Of a stretch of 64,000 nt of DNA, positions 1 through 10,053 are shown piece by piece. Every line of letters begins with the position of its first letter. The first letter of the stretch is position 1. Source of the DNA: DATHWB01 sp040880725 (GTDB taxonomy: Bacteria > Actinomycetota > Acidimicrobiia > Spongiisociales > ZC4RG35); the NCBI GenBank assembly GCA_040880725.1, contig JBBDHV010000059.1, positions 1 through 64,000 of the forward strand, given 5' to 3'. Position numbers and translations under genes: made by a program. The notes under the pieces were generated by a model. The model ran no database searches, was not told the DNA's origin, and saw nothing but the letters and a program-made list of their open reading frames with translations.

Positions 1-107
1 ACCACCGCGGAGATGATGAGCAGCTTGCGGATGTTCGAGGTGTAGAGCTTGAAGGCGACGTCGAGGATCTCACCGACGGTCCTTGGTCGCAGCTCCATGG
101 ATTGCAT
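1..107 (-). CDS. Membrane protein, N-terminus only (runs off left edge)
   Basis: Read on the minus strand, this is an open frame from an ATG at 107 to the window edge, giving about 35 residues that begin MQSMELRPRTVGEILDVAF. The RP-x-x-x-GEILDxAFxLY pattern is the usual start of a family of actinobacterial multi-membrane-segment proteins of unknown function, which I recall from experience rather than from a search. The last visible residues (KLLIISAVV) look like the start of a membrane segment. A TAGGTT box (plus-strand 115-120) lies 7 nt before the ATG, supporting this start over the in-frame ATG at 98. Divergent from hrpA. The rest of the gene is outside the window. Confidence 0.6.
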   Translation of the reverse strand, partial: MQSMELRPRTVGEILDVAFKLYTSNIRKLLIISAV

Positions 108-114
108 CGGCGAA

Positions 115-120
115 AACCTA
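115..120 (-). promoter_or_regulatory. -10 box TAGGTT, leaderless promoter for left-edge gene
   Basis: On the minus strand TAGGTT is followed by 7 nt and then the ATG at 107, so transcription would start at or next to the start codon. Inferred from spacing only. Confidence 0.4.
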
Positions 121-228
121 GCGGATCGCAGCGACGACGCCGTAGACGGCTGCCGTGTCTGCGAGTTGTCCAAGGAGCATCGGCGACTCGATTCGGAAAT
201 CGGCTCGTGGCCGGCTCGGGTCTCAGGC

Positions 229-234
229 GATACT
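229..234 (+). promoter_or_regulatory. -10 box GATACT, leaderless promoter for hrpA
   Basis: GATACT ends 6 nt before the ATG at 241. This spacing recurs in front of many genes here and is the main reason for choosing 241 as the hrpA start. Confidence 0.45.
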
Positions 235-240
235 GGTGGC

Positions 241-3200
241 ATGGGTGTGACCGAGATGCGGCGCCGGGCCGAGGTGTTGACGATTGCTGATCGGAGGCGT
301 GTCGAGGCACGCCTGCGCGGCGCGTCTCGGATTGGCGTGCGCTCCAAGCGCGAGGCGGTGCTGGCGACGATCGAGCACGACCTCGCCGTCTCGGAAGCTC
401 GGATTGCGGCTCGTCGAGCCTCGATGCCGGGCCGGATCCGGTATCCCGACGACCTCCCGATCACCGCCCAGCGCGAGCAGTTGCTGGAGACGATTCGCGA
501 CCATCAGGTCGTGATCGTCGCCGGGGAGACCGGCTCCGGAAAGAGCACTCAACTGCCCAAGCTCTGTCTGGAGTTGGGGCGAGGCGTCGCAGGATTCGTC
601 GGCCAGACCCAACCTCGCCGGATCGCCGCCCGCACGATCGCCGAGCGGGTGGCATCGGAGTTGGACACATTGGTCGGGGGCGCCGTGGGCTACGCCATGC
701 GTTTCACCGACACCGTCGCCGAGAACACGCTCGTGAAGGTGATGACCGATGGCTTGCTGCTGGCGGAGATCCAGGGAGATCGGCGTTTGTCCGCCTACGA
801 CACGATCATCGTCGACGAGGCTCACGAGCGGAGCCTCAACATCGACTTCTTGCTGGGGTACCTCAAACAGCTCTGCCAGGAGCGGGACGACCTGAAGGTG
901 ATCGTGACCTCGGCGACCATCGACACCGCCCGCTTCGCCAGACACTTCGGGGATGCCCCGGTCGTCGAGGTCTCCGGTCGCACCTACCCGGTCGAGATCC
1001 GATATCGCGAGCCGGTCGACGACGACGGTCAGCCGATGGAACAGCCCGACGCGATCTGTCGTGCGGTACGTGAGCTGACGACCCTCGGCACCGGCGACAT
1101 TCTCGTGTTCTGCTCCGGCGAACGCGAGATCCGCGACGCCGCGGACGCCCTCGGCGAGATACGCCTGCCGAACACCGAGATCGTGCCGTTGTACGCCCGG
1201 CTGTCCTCCGCCGAGCAGCACCGCGTCTTCGCTCCACACACCGGTCGACGGATCGTGCTGGCGACCAACGTGGCAGAGACCTCGTTGACCGTTCCCGGGG
1301 TGCGGTATGTCGTCGATCCCGGCACGGCACGTGTCTCTCGGTACAGCCGCCGCACCAAGGTCCAGCGTCTCCCGATCGAACCGATCAGCCAAGCCTCGGC
1401 CGACCAGCGAGCAGGCCGATGCGGTCGTATCGGTCCCGGTGTCTGCATTCGGCTGTACACCGAGGACGACTATCTGGCCCGCCCGCGGTTCACCGAGCCC
1501 GAGATCCTCCGGACGAACCTGGCGTCGGTGATGCTGCAGATGGCGGCAGCGGGGCTGGGCGACATCGCCGGCTTTCCGTTTCTCGACCCGCCTGATTCCC
1601 GATCAGTGCGTGACGGCCTGGACCTCCTCGACGAATTGGGAGCCGTAGAGTCGGGGACAGAGCCGGTGCGACTCACCTCGACCGGACGAACGCTCGCGAA
1701 GATCCCTGCGGACCCTCGGGTGGCGCGGATGCTGGTCGCCGCCGCCGAGGCCGATTGTCTCGCGGACGTCCTCGTGATCGCAGCCGGTCTCTCGATCATC
1801 GACCCTCGCGAGCGGCCGACCGGACTGGAGGCGAAGTCCGATGCCCTCCATGCTCGGTTTCACGCCCCGGGATCCGACCTTCTCGGCTGGCTGCTGGTCT
1901 GGAAGTACGTGAACGAGAAGCGTCGGGAACTCTCGTCGAGTCAGTTCCGGAAACTGTGCCGCGACGAGTTCCTCAACCATCGGCGTGTTCGGGAGTGGCA
2001 GGACATCCACAGCCAGCTGCGGCGAGTGTGTTCCGAAGCAGGCGTGCGCGGTTCCGGGAGAAATGCCGACCCCGACGTCGTCCACCGCGCGCTGCTCGCG
2101 GGACTTCTCTCCCATGTCGGACGCAAAGTTCCCGACGGCTACGAGTATCGGGGTTCGCGGGGGGCCCGTTTTGCGATCGCCCCCGGATCGGTCCTGTTCA
2201 AGCAGGCACCCGAGTGGGTCATGGCGACCGACCTCATCGAGACATCGCGGCTGTGGGCGAGAGGAGTCGCGAGGATCGACCCGGCCTGGATCGAATCGGT
2301 CGGCGCACACCTCGTCACCCGGACCTTTTCGGACCCCTGGTGGGACGAGTCCAGGGGAGCGGCAATGGCGTATGAGACGGTCAGTCTCTACGGGGTCCCG
2401 GTCGTGACGGGCAGGCAGCTGCAATACGGTCGGATCGACCCGCCGGTCGCCCGTGCGCTCCTCATCCGCCATGCGCTCGTCGCGGGCGACTGGGACAGCC
2501 ATCACGCCTTCGCCGCGCACAACTCACGTGTGCTCGGCGACGTCGAAGACCTCGAAGCACGCTTTCGATCCGATCTCAGGGTGGACGACGACACGCTCGT
2601 CGCGTTCTTCGACCAACGCATTCCCGACGACGTGGTATCCGTTCGGCACTTCGACGCCTGGTGGCGGAAAGTGGTCGGCCACGACCCGCACCGCCTCGAC
2701 CTCTCGCTCGAAGATGTCATCGTTCCCGAGGCGGATCGACTCGACACCGGGGATTTCCCCGACGAATGGCATCACGGGGACGTCGTTGCCCCGATCCACT
2801 ACACATACGAGCCCGGCAGTGACGTCGACGGCGTGATCATCGACGTCCCCGCGGCAGGACTGGACCGTCTCGACCCGTCGGTGTTCGAGTGGCATGTCCC
2901 CGGACACCGCGAGGAACTGGTGACGTCGCTGATTCGATCGCTGCCGAAGCAAATACGCAAAGAGTTCCTCCCCGTCAAGGAGACGGCCGCGCGGGTGCTG
3001 GCGTCGCCACCGGCAGGAGGGCTGCTCGATCACGTCAGGCGCGAACTCTCCCGGTTCAGTGGGCTGTCCATCGTGGCGGACGACTTCGACCTGGACCGAC
3101 TGCCGCCACACCTGAAGCCGACCTTCCGGGTGATCGACGACGGGGGCGGTGTCCTGGCGGTCGGGGACGATCTGGCGGAGTTGCGGTCCGCCCTCCGGTC

Positions 3201-4101
3201 GGAGGCTCGCGACGCCGTCACTGGGGAATCCCACCCGATCGAACAGTCCGGGCTGAGGAAGTGGCAGTTCGGGGATCTGCCCCGAACGATCCGTGTGCGT
3301 GGCCCTCACAGCGCGGTCACCGCCTACCCGTCGTTGGTGGACGACGGCGAGTCCGTGGCGATTCGGGTGTTGGCGACAGCCGACGAACAAGCCGAGTCGA
3401 TGTGGTTCGGGACGCGGCGTCTGCTGACGCTGCGGGCCCGAAACGCCGCCTCGGTCGTGAACCCGTTGCTGACCCCGCAAGCCAAGGCGGACCTCCAACT
3501 GGGCCCGCATGCGGCGACGGTCGACTGGATCGCCGATTGTGTCGAGTGTGCCGCCGACGCCGTGCTCTCCGACCTCGGCGGGCCGGTGTGGACGGAAGAG
3601 GAGTTCGCCCGCCTGGGACGGCAGGCGGACGGGCGGATGGCACAACGCGTCTCGGAAATCGCGGCGGCATCACTGGACGTGTTCGCGGCCCTCCGCGACC
3701 TGCAGATCGAGGTGAACGCCTCCGACGCGCCCCTCTTCGCCGAGGCGGTTGCCGACATCCGAGCCCAGGTCGTCCGTCTGGTGTATCCAGGGTTCCTCGC
3801 CGCGATCGGACCGAGCCGCATCCGTGACGTGGAACGCTATCTGCGGGGGATGATCTGGAGATTGCAGCGACTTGCGGAGCGGCCAGAACGCGACACCGAG
3901 CACCTGGGGATCATCGACACGCTGGAACGGGAGCACGCTCGGCTCATGGAGTCGATTCGGGTCGGTCCGGAACTGATCGAAGTCGGATGGATGCTCCAGG
4001 AACTCCGGATCTCGTACTTCGCGCAGCCGCTGGGGACGAAAGGACGGGTGAGCGCCAAGCGCATCGGGGCCGCATTGCGGGCGGCGGAGTTGGCCGTCTG
4101 A
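241..4101 (+). CDS. hrpA: ATP-dependent RNA helicase HrpA (DEAH box)
   Basis: 1286 residues, matching the roughly 1300-residue HrpA family of DEAH/RHA RNA helicases, cytoplasmic enzymes that unwind RNA at the cost of NTP. Visible motifs: Walker A GETGSGKST near residue 96, DEAH in VDEAHERSLN near 192, the SATID motif, and QRAGRCGR of motif VI. The helicase-associated, OB-like and long C-terminal domains follow. The frame stays open 64 codons upstream, but ATG 241 is chosen because a GATACT box lies 6 nt before it and the upstream codons look non-coding. It stands alone, divergent from the left-edge membrane protein and 45 nt before mutM. Role in bacteria: processing or ribosome rescue on mRNA, known mainly from E. 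coli. Confidence 0.93.
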   Translation: MGVTEMRRRAEVLTIADRRRVEARLRGASRIGVRSKREAVLATIEHDLAVSEARIAARRASMPGRIRYPDDLPITAQREQLLETIRDHQVVIVAGETGSGKSTQLPKLCLELGRGVAGFVGQTQPRRIAARTIAERVASELDTLVGGAVGYAMRFTDTVAENTLVKVMTDGLLLAEIQGDRRLSAYDTIIVDEAHERSLNIDFLLGYLKQLCQERDDLKVIVTSATIDTARFARHFGDAPVVEVSGRTYPVEIRYREPVDDDGQPMEQPDAICRAVRELTTLGTGDILVFCSGEREIRDAADALGEIRLPNTEIVPLYARLSSAEQHRVFAPHTGRRIVLATNVAETSLTVPGVRYVVDPGTARVSRYSRRTKVQRLPIEPISQASADQRAGRCGRIGPGVCIRLYTEDDYLARPRFTEPEILRTNLASVMLQMAAAGLGDIAGFPFLDPPDSRSVRDGLDLLDELGAVESGTEPVRLTSTGRTLAKIPADPRVARMLVAAAEADCLADVLVIAAGLSIIDPRERPTGLEAKSDALHARFHAPGSDLLGWLLVWKYVNEKRRELSSSQFRKLCRDEFLNHRRVREWQDIHSQLRRVCSEAGVRGSGRNADPDVVHRALLAGLLSHVGRKVPDGYEYRGSRGARFAIAPGSVLFKQAPEWVMATDLIETSRLWARGVARIDPAWIESVGAHLVTRTFSDPWWDESRGAAMAYETVSLYGVPVVTGRQLQYGRIDPPVARALLIRHALVAGDWDSHHAFAAHNSRVLGDVEDLEARFRSDLRVDDDTLVAFFDQRIPDDVVSVRHFDAWWRKVVGHDPHRLDLSLEDVIVPEADRLDTGDFPDEWHHGDVVAPIHYTYEPGSDVDGVIIDVPAAGLDRLDPSVFEWHVPGHREELVTSLIRSLPKQIRKEFLPVKETAARVLASPPAGGLLDHVRRELSRFSGLSIVADDFDLDRLPPHLKPTFRVIDDGGGVLAVGDDLAELRSALRSEARDAVTGESHPIEQSGLRKWQFGDLPRTIRVRGPHSAVTAYPSLVDDGESVAIRVLATADEQAESMWFGTRRLLTLRARNAASVVNPLLTPQAKADLQLGPHAATVDWIADCVECAADAVLSDLGGPVWTEEEFARLGRQADGRMAQRVSEIAAASLDVFAALRDLQIEVNASDAPLFAEAVADIRAQVVRLVYPGFLAAIGPSRIRDVERYLRGMIWRLQRLAERPERDTEHLGIIDTLEREHARLMESIRVGPELIEVGWMLQELRISYFAQPLGTKGRVSAKRIGAALRAAELAV

Positions 4102-4146
4102 CATCACGGATCGCCGTTGTCGCGGCGGCGTGTCATGCTGGCGGCA

Positions 4147-4977
4147 GTGCCTGAACTTCCCGAAGTCGAGACCACCCGCCGTTCGATCGCCCCCGCCCTG
4201 GAGGGCCGTCGGCTCACCCGCGTCGAAGTGCGCCGCGACCGGATGGCCCGCCGCCACGAGCGGCCCACCGACGTCTCGGAGCGGCTCACCGGACGCACCG
4301 TGGGGAAGGTGGGCCGTGTCGGGAAATTCATCGTTGCCGACGTCGAAGACGACCTGCGCTGGGTGATACACCTCGGGATGTCCGGAAAGATGCAACTCAC
4401 CGTGCCGGAAACGCCGGCGGACCCCCACACGAACTTCGTGGCGACCACCGACTCCGGAGTGGAACTGCGGTTCGTCGATCCCAGAACGTTCGGCTTCGTT
4501 GCCGCCTTCACTCCCGACGAATGGGATCGCTCACCCATGAAGGGCCTCGGTCGCGACGCCCTGGACGACCTTCCGACCGGTCCCGAGCTGGCAGCGTGGC
4601 TCCGCGGCCGCGTCCCGCCGATCAAGACGATGCTCCTCGACCAGCGATTCCTTGCCGGAATCGGCAACATCTACGCCGACGAGATCCTCCATCGTGCCCG
4701 CATCGACCCGCGCCGCCCAGCCGGGTCGCTGACACCCCCGGAGGTCGCGGCACTGCGCCGGGCAGTTCGTCCGATACTCGAGGACGGCCTGCGGCACGGG
4801 GGTACCAGCCTGGCTGATCTGCGATATCTCCTCCCGGACGGGCGGGCGGGAACATATGTCGAGCGCCTCGCCGCGTACGGCCGGACGGGCGAGCCGTGTC
4901 GTCGCTGTGGTACCCCCATCGAGAAGGTGACCATCACCCAGCGGTCGTCGCATTTCTGTCCGGAGTGTCAGAGATGA
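4147..4977 (+). CDS. mutM: Formamidopyrimidine-DNA glycosylase (Fpg/MutM)
   Basis: 276 residues. It excises oxidised purines such as 8-oxoguanine and cuts the abasic strand. The start must be the GTG at 4147: the catalytic N-terminus is Pro2-Glu3 of (V)PELPEVE, so the open codons upstream cannot belong to the mature enzyme. The helix-two-turn-helix region is seen in FLAGIGNIYADEILHRARI, and the C-terminal zinc finger in CRRCGTP and FCPEC. A CATGCT sequence 7 nt before the GTG may be a leaderless -10 box. It overlaps acyP by ATGA, so the two are co-translated. The mutM-acyP-smc-ftsY order is the common actinobacterial one. Confidence 0.95.
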   Translation: MPELPEVETTRRSIAPALEGRRLTRVEVRRDRMARRHERPTDVSERLTGRTVGKVGRVGKFIVADVEDDLRWVIHLGMSGKMQLTVPETPADPHTNFVATTDSGVELRFVDPRTFGFVAAFTPDEWDRSPMKGLGRDALDDLPTGPELAAWLRGRVPPIKTMLLDQRFLAGIGNIYADEILHRARIDPRRPAGSLTPPEVAALRRAVRPILEDGLRHGGTSLADLRYLLPDGRAGTYVERLAAYGRTGEPCRRCGTPIEKVTITQRSSHFCPECQR

Positions 4978-5249
4978 ACGCCGTCCATGCGTTCGTGTCC
5001 GGGCGCGTCCAAGGCGTCTACTACCGACAGATGACCCGCCAGGAGGCCCGGCGTGTCGGCCTGTGGGGTTGGGTCCGCAATCTGTCGGACGGTCGCGTCG
5101 AGGTGTGGGCGCAGGGCGACGAAGCCGCACTCGAAGGTTTCATCGACTGGCTGTGGCAGGGCCCGCCGCGAGCTTCGGTCAGTGGCGTGGAGTCGGTGGC
5201 GGTACCGCCTGACCCGTCGGTGCAGGACTTTCTCGTCATCAACTCCTGA
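4974..5249 (+). CDS. acyP: Acylphosphatase
   Basis: 91 residues, the usual size for this small cytoplasmic enzyme, which hydrolyses acyl phosphates such as carbamoyl phosphate. The family signature GRVQGVYYRQ carries the catalytic arginine, and WGWVRNLSDGRVE carries the catalytic asparagine. The start is the ATG at 4974, whose last two bases are the first two of the mutM stop TGA (ATGA overlap). The frame is open 26 codons further upstream, but that stretch lies inside mutM and does not resemble the family. Confidence 0.94.
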   Translation: MNAVHAFVSGRVQGVYYRQMTRQEARRVGLWGWVRNLSDGRVEVWAQGDEAALEGFIDWLWQGPPRASVSGVESVAVPPDPSVQDFLVINS

Positions 5250-5259
5250 CACCGGCGGA

Positions 5260-5265
5260 TAACGT
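5260..5265 (+). promoter_or_regulatory. -10 box TAACGT, leaderless promoter for the MFS gene
   Basis: TAACGT followed by exactly 6 nt and the ATG at 5272. No Shine-Dalgarno sequence is present between them. Confidence 0.5.
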
Positions 5266-5271
5266 GTCCTG

Positions 5272-6483
5272 ATGCCGACTCGAACTCGCCTGCGATGGAC
5301 CCTGTTCGCCGCGGTCGGAGCAATGAGCACCGGGTATCTCGCAGGCGTCGTCGTGTCGACGCTCGCCGCACGCCAGATCACTGGTTCCGCGTTGCTGGCC
5401 GGCGTGCCGGCGGCCGTGGGGACGATCTCCACCGCGGTCGGAACCAATCTCCTCGGCAGGCGCGTCGTCACCAAGGGGAGACGCTGGTCGCTTCTCGTCG
5501 GCATGTCCGCTGCGACGGCAGGCGGAGCGGTGGCCTTCACCGGGGTTCTCTTCGAATCGTTCACGCTGCTCGTCGCCGGCATGGGAGTGATCGGTTTCGG
5601 GAACGCCGCCGCCCATCTCGCCAGGTACACCGCAGCCGAACTCGTCGAACCGCATCGGCGGGGGAGCGCGGTGAGCATGATCGTCTGGGCGAGCACGATC
5701 GGTGCGGTCCTCGGGCCGCGTCTCCTCGACCCCAGCGGGGCGATTGCGGTCGAACTGGGGGCCGTCGAGTACGCCGGGGGCTACCTCGCCACCGTCGTCT
5801 TCATGGGCACCGCGACGCTGCTCTGCCTGGCAGCCCTTCGGCCCGACCCTTCCTCCCTCGCCATCGTCGACGAGGCCGTGGTGGCGTCACTCGACGAAGC
5901 GGTTGCGCCTTTCGGCAGGCCGCGGGTGCAGATGGCGGTGGCGGCGATGGTCATCGGACACTTCGTGATGGTGCTGATCATGACGGCGACTCCGATCCAC
6001 GTCGAGAACAGTGGCTTCGGCCTTGGCACCGTGGGCAACATCATCAGTGTCCACACGTTGGGAATGTTCGCATTCGCTCCCCTGGTGGGTCGGGTCACGG
6101 ACCGAGTCGGCGCGATCCCGATGATGTGGTCCGGTGTCGGGATCCTCGTCACGGCGGGCGTCATCGCCGCCGTCGCTCCCCACGACGCCACCATGCTGTT
6201 GGGCTGGGGCCTCTTCCTGCTCGGCCTCGGATGGAACCTCGGGTTCGTCGCCGGAAGCACCCTGCTCACCGTTGCGGTCGAGCCGGAGTTGCGGCCGGTG
6301 ATCCAGGGCAAGGTGGACTCGATGGTGTGGGGCGTCGGTGCGGTGGCGACCCTCAGCTCCGGAGCGCTGCTCGACGGACCCGGGTATGCCTCGACCGCCT
6401 GGATCGGGATCGCCCTGGTGGGAGGTCTCGTGTGGGTGCTCATCACTCGCCGGTCGCGGCTCGCACCCCTGCCCACGCACTGA
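5272..6483 (+). CDS. Major facilitator superfamily transporter
   Basis: 403 residues with about 12 hydrophobic segments separated by short loops, the standard MFS size and layout. Recognisable features are the alternating Gly/Ala-rich helices, the loop RVTDRVGAIPM after the seventh or eighth segment (an MFS motif-A-like GRVTDRVG), and a positively charged loop RRVVTKGRR after segment two. Substrate cannot be told; the closest general resemblance is to drug or metabolite efflux pumps. ATG 5272 follows a TAACGT box by 6 nt, so the mRNA is probably leaderless. It stands alone between acyP and smc. Confidence 0.85.
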   Translation: MPTRTRLRWTLFAAVGAMSTGYLAGVVVSTLAARQITGSALLAGVPAAVGTISTAVGTNLLGRRVVTKGRRWSLLVGMSAATAGGAVAFTGVLFESFTLLVAGMGVIGFGNAAAHLARYTAAELVEPHRRGSAVSMIVWASTIGAVLGPRLLDPSGAIAVELGAVEYAGGYLATVVFMGTATLLCLAALRPDPSSLAIVDEAVVASLDEAVAPFGRPRVQMAVAAMVIGHFVMVLIMTATPIHVENSGFGLGTVGNIISVHTLGMFAFAPLVGRVTDRVGAIPMMWSGVGILVTAGVIAAVAPHDATMLLGWGLFLLGLGWNLGFVAGSTLLTVAVEPELRPVIQGKVDSMVWGVGAVATLSSGALLDGPGYASTAWIGIALVGGLVWVLITRRSRLAPLPTH

Positions 6484-6529
6484 ACGGCCATGACCGGTGT
6501 TCGTACTCGGTGCTGACCCGAGCGTCGGC

Positions 6530-6535
6530 TAACCT
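6530..6535 (+). promoter_or_regulatory. -10 box TAACCT, probable smc promoter
   Basis: TAACCT lies 71 nt before the smc ATG, implying a leader of about 65 nt. A purine-rich GAGGG sits about 9 nt before the start codon as a ribosome binding site. No convincing -35 box. Confidence 0.35.
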
Positions 6536-6606
6536 CGAACGAATCACACAGGTGTAAGTCCACCAGCCGGGCCGGAGTTTCCGGGCGATCGGGCGAGGGT
6601 TTTCGA

Positions 6607-9600
6607 ATGTATCTCAAGTCGTTGAAGCTCACGGGGTTCAAATCCTTCGCGGATCGGACGCGTCTCGAGTTCCGTCCCGGAGTCACCGTGGTCGTCGGAC
6701 CCAACGGGTCAGGCAAGTCGAACGTGGTGGACGCCATTGCCTGGGTGATGGGAACGCAGTCCCCGAAGGCATTGCGCACCGCCAAGATGGATGACGTCAT
6801 CTTCGCCGGCACCGCTACCCGTCCTGGTCTCGGACGCGCCGAAGTCACTCTCGTCTTCGACAACAGCTCGCGGATGCTTCCGCTCGACCTGCCCGAGGTG
6901 AGCGTGACCCGCCGTCTGTACCGCGACGGCTCGAGTGACTACGAGATCAACGGGGTGGGCTGTCGCCTGCTCGACATCCAGGAGTTGCTCAGCGACTCGG
7001 GTGTCGGGCGACACCAACACGTGATTATCGGACAGGGTCAGATCACGTCGATTCTCAACGCCACCTCCGATCAGCATCGGGCAGTCGTCGAAGAGGCGGC
7101 GGGGATCCTCAAGCACCGTGTGCGCAAGGACAAAGCCCTGCGGCGTCTCGAGCGCACCGATGCCGATGTGATCCGTCTCCGGGACCTGCTCGGCGAGATC
7201 GGCAAGCGCATGCGGCCGCTCAAGCGTCAAGCATCCGCTGCCATCCGACACTCCGAGGTGGCAGACGCGGTGCACGCGCTCAGGCTGGCGGTCGGTGCCG
7301 AGGACTTGCGTGCCATCGATCGCCGACTCGGTGAGATCACCGCAGCAGCTGCAGGTGACGAGACGACAGTTGCCGAGTCAGAAGACGCGCGCCTGGAAGT
7401 GGCAGCGAGGCTGGCCACCCTGCGCTCGGAAGCGGGTGAACTGGGCGAAGCACTCGACCGCGATTCCGCGGCCGCCGCCAAGGCCGAGACCGTGCGCGAG
7501 CGGCTGCGGCGGATCGGTCAGGTCGCCCAGGAGCGTCACCGTTCGGGCGCGGCCCGCCTCGAAGGCGCCGATGAGCGTCGCCGCGACCTGCAGGCCGAGG
7601 TGGACGAACTCCACCGTCGCATCGCCGAGGCAGAAGCCAACGTCGCGCAGGTGGATCGCTTGGCGGCCGACGCCGAGCGGAGCTTCCGGCAGCTCGAAGA
7701 CGAAGAGCGGTCGCTCACCGAGCAAGAAGAGATGTCCACCGAGGGAGCGATCGCCGTCGTCCGCGGCGACCTGCGATCGCTCGACATGGCCGACGACAGG
7801 GATCGTCGGGAACTCGAAGCGGTCGAGAGCCGGGCCGCGACGGTGCAGTCACGCATCGCCGATGAACGGGCCACCGCAGCGCGCATCAATGACGAAATCC
7901 GGGATCTCGACGCGGTCGCGACGCCGGCCCAGGAACGCTACGACGGCGCCCATACGCAACGCGCAGTCGCCCAGGAGCGGTGGGAGCAGGCAGAGACCGC
8001 GCATGCCGATGCCCGGGTCGAGGTGGTCGGAGCCACCGCCAAACGCGACGCCCTCGTCGCAGCTGCGGAGGGCCTCGCAGATGAGCACGCTCGGGCGATC
8101 GTCGAGAAGTCGGCCGGCATCGTGGGTTCGGTGGCTGCGGCCCTCGACGTCCCCGCCGAACTTGCTGCTGCAGTCGATGCCGCGCTCGGACCGTGGGCGG
8201 CCGGGGTGGTGTTCGGGGACGAAGAGAGCGTGCGCGCGGCAGTGACGTCGCTCAAGGCCGAGGGTCGGGGCGGTGTGCCGATACTCGGTCCCGGTCGGGA
8301 GACGCCCGACCGCACCGACGTTCCGGGAGCCGATCGGCTCGTCTCGCTGCTCGGACCACGCGCCGACCGCCGCCTGGCCAAGGCGTTGCTCGGTGATGTC
8401 TACGTGGTCGAAGGGTGGCAGTCAGGTCATCGGATCGCAGTCGAGCAGCCCGGGATCAGGGTGGTCACGCCCGAAGGCGACCTCATCACATTCGACGGCG
8501 TCCGGGTTGCTCAGCCGGACGGTGCGTCTCCCGCGATGATCGAGGCGGCCGAAGTCGCCCTCGAGCGAGCGGAGGTCGAACTCGCCCGCGCCGAGAGCCT
8601 GCGGGCACAGGCGAAGAGGGCCTTCGACGATGCCCGGCAGACCGAACGCGACGCGCTCGAGACCCTCGAATCGCTCGAAGCGCGGATGGCAGGATCCACT
8701 GAGGCACTCGCCAGGCTCGAACGCGAAGTCCAGTCGGGACTGGAAGACGCTGCGCGGCTCGCGGTCCGATCGGCGTCGTTGCGGTCCGCGATCGAAGAGC
8801 GCGTGGATCTGGCCGCCGGTCTCCGGACCAGGCTCGACGCACTCGAAGGCGAGGAGGCCGAGCGCCAGGCTGCTTGGGAGTCGCTCGTCGAGCGACGCCG
8901 TGCGATCGGGCAGGAACGGGAGGCCGCTCGGAGTGCGTGGCAGGAACACTCGTCAGCCCTGCGTGCGGCGCAGGAACAACTCGCCATGGCGAAGCGCCGC
9001 CGAACCGAGGTCGAGCGGCTGCTGGCGGCCGATTCCGAGGTCACGGTCGATCCCGGAAGTCTCCGCCGCCTGGAGTCCATTGCAAATGCCGCACGGCAGG
9101 CGACCGATGCGCTGGGTGTCCACCTCGAAACGCTGCGGACCCGTCAGGCGGAACTGCGGTCCCAGGCCGGGGATGCAGGCGCTCGACTCGCCGACGCCCA
9201 GCAGAGCCATGACTTGCACGCACTCCAGCTCTCAGAGGCAAAGGAGCGCCTGGGTGCGATGGCCGTCGAACGCGCCGAATTGCGGGTGCGACGCGAGCAG
9301 GTCGCCGAGCGTCTCCGACGTGATGCCGACGCCGACGAGGAGACCGCGCTGGCTGCCGCTGTCCCGGAGATGGAAGGTGACATTCGAGACGAGCTCGCAA
9401 CCAGGGAAGCCGAGCTCCGCCGGATGGGTCCGGTGAATCCGCTGGCGGCGGCCGAGTACGCAGAGCTCGAGGAACGCCACGGCTTCCTCAGCGGTCAATT
9501 GGACGACCTGGAAGCGTCCCGCAACGAACTGCGCAAGGTCATCGACGCCCTCGACACGGAGATTCAGACCCAGTTCCTCGCGGCGTTCGAAGAGATCGCC

Positions 9601-10053
9601 GAGGCGTACGAGCGCCACTTCACGGTGCTGTTCCCGGGCGGCCGCGGCCGGCTCCGACTGACCGATCCCGAAGACCTGGCGGTGACAGGTGTTGAGATCG
9701 AGGCGCAGCCGCTCGGAAAGAAAGTCACCGCGATGTCTCTTCTCTCCGGCGGGGAGCGGTCCCTGGCGGCGTTGGCGTTCCTGTTCGCGGTCTTCGACGC
9801 TCGACCGAGTCCGTTCTACGTCCTCGATGAGGTGGAGGCTGCCCTGGACGACGCCAATCTCCATCGATTCGTGCGCCTGCTCGACGAGTTCCGCCCGAAG
9901 GCCCAGCTCGTCATCATCACCCATCAGCAGCAGACGATGGAGGCGGGGGACGTTCTCTATGGCGTCACGATGGAACCGGGCGGTTCCTCCAAGGTCGTTG
10001 CCAAGTCGATGTCCGAGGCAGCGGCGGAATTGGAAGGGGTCGGCGGTCGGTAA
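6607..10053 (+). CDS. smc: Chromosome segregation ATPase SMC
   Basis: 1148 residues, normal for bacterial SMC, the ATP-driven DNA loop organiser that works with ScpAB. Walker A GPNGSGKSNVVD is at residues 31-42 and is followed by the QGQ-type segment IIGQGQI. Two long heptad coiled coils (about 170-500 and 640-1000) flank a hinge at about 500-640 (GSVAAALDVPAELAAAVDAA). The signature LLSGGERSLAALAF is near 1045 and Walker B FYVLDEVEAALDD near 1070. It is followed after 12 nt by ftsY; the ftsY -10 box overlaps the smc stop codon. Confidence 0.96.
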   Translation: MYLKSLKLTGFKSFADRTRLEFRPGVTVVVGPNGSGKSNVVDAIAWVMGTQSPKALRTAKMDDVIFAGTATRPGLGRAEVTLVFDNSSRMLPLDLPEVSVTRRLYRDGSSDYEINGVGCRLLDIQELLSDSGVGRHQHVIIGQGQITSILNATSDQHRAVVEEAAGILKHRVRKDKALRRLERTDADVIRLRDLLGEIGKRMRPLKRQASAAIRHSEVADAVHALRLAVGAEDLRAIDRRLGEITAAAAGDETTVAESEDARLEVAARLATLRSEAGELGEALDRDSAAAAKAETVRERLRRIGQVAQERHRSGAARLEGADERRRDLQAEVDELHRRIAEAEANVAQVDRLAADAERSFRQLEDEERSLTEQEEMSTEGAIAVVRGDLRSLDMADDRDRRELEAVESRAATVQSRIADERATAARINDEIRDLDAVATPAQERYDGAHTQRAVAQERWEQAETAHADARVEVVGATAKRDALVAAAEGLADEHARAIVEKSAGIVGSVAAALDVPAELAAAVDAALGPWAAGVVFGDEESVRAAVTSLKAEGRGGVPILGPGRETPDRTDVPGADRLVSLLGPRADRRLAKALLGDVYVVEGWQSGHRIAVEQPGIRVVTPEGDLITFDGVRVAQPDGASPAMIEAAEVALERAEVELARAESLRAQAKRAFDDARQTERDALETLESLEARMAGSTEALARLEREVQSGLEDAARLAVRSASLRSAIEERVDLAAGLRTRLDALEGEEAERQAAWESLVERRRAIGQEREAARSAWQEHSSALRAAQEQLAMAKRRRTEVERLLAADSEVTVDPGSLRRLESIANAARQATDALGVHLETLRTRQAELRSQAGDAGARLADAQQSHDLHALQLSEAKERLGAMAVERAELRVRREQVAERLRRDADADEETALAAAVPEMEGDIRDELATREAELRRMGPVNPLAAAEYAELEERHGFLSGQLDDLEASRNELRKVIDALDTEIQTQFLAAFEEIAEAYERHFTVLFPGGRGRLRLTDPEDLAVTGVEIEAQPLGKKVTAMSLLSGGERSLAALAFLFAVFDARPSPFYVLDEVEAALDDANLHRFVRLLDEFRPKAQLVIITHQQQTMEAGDVLYGVTMEPGGSSKVVAKSMSEAAAELEGVGGR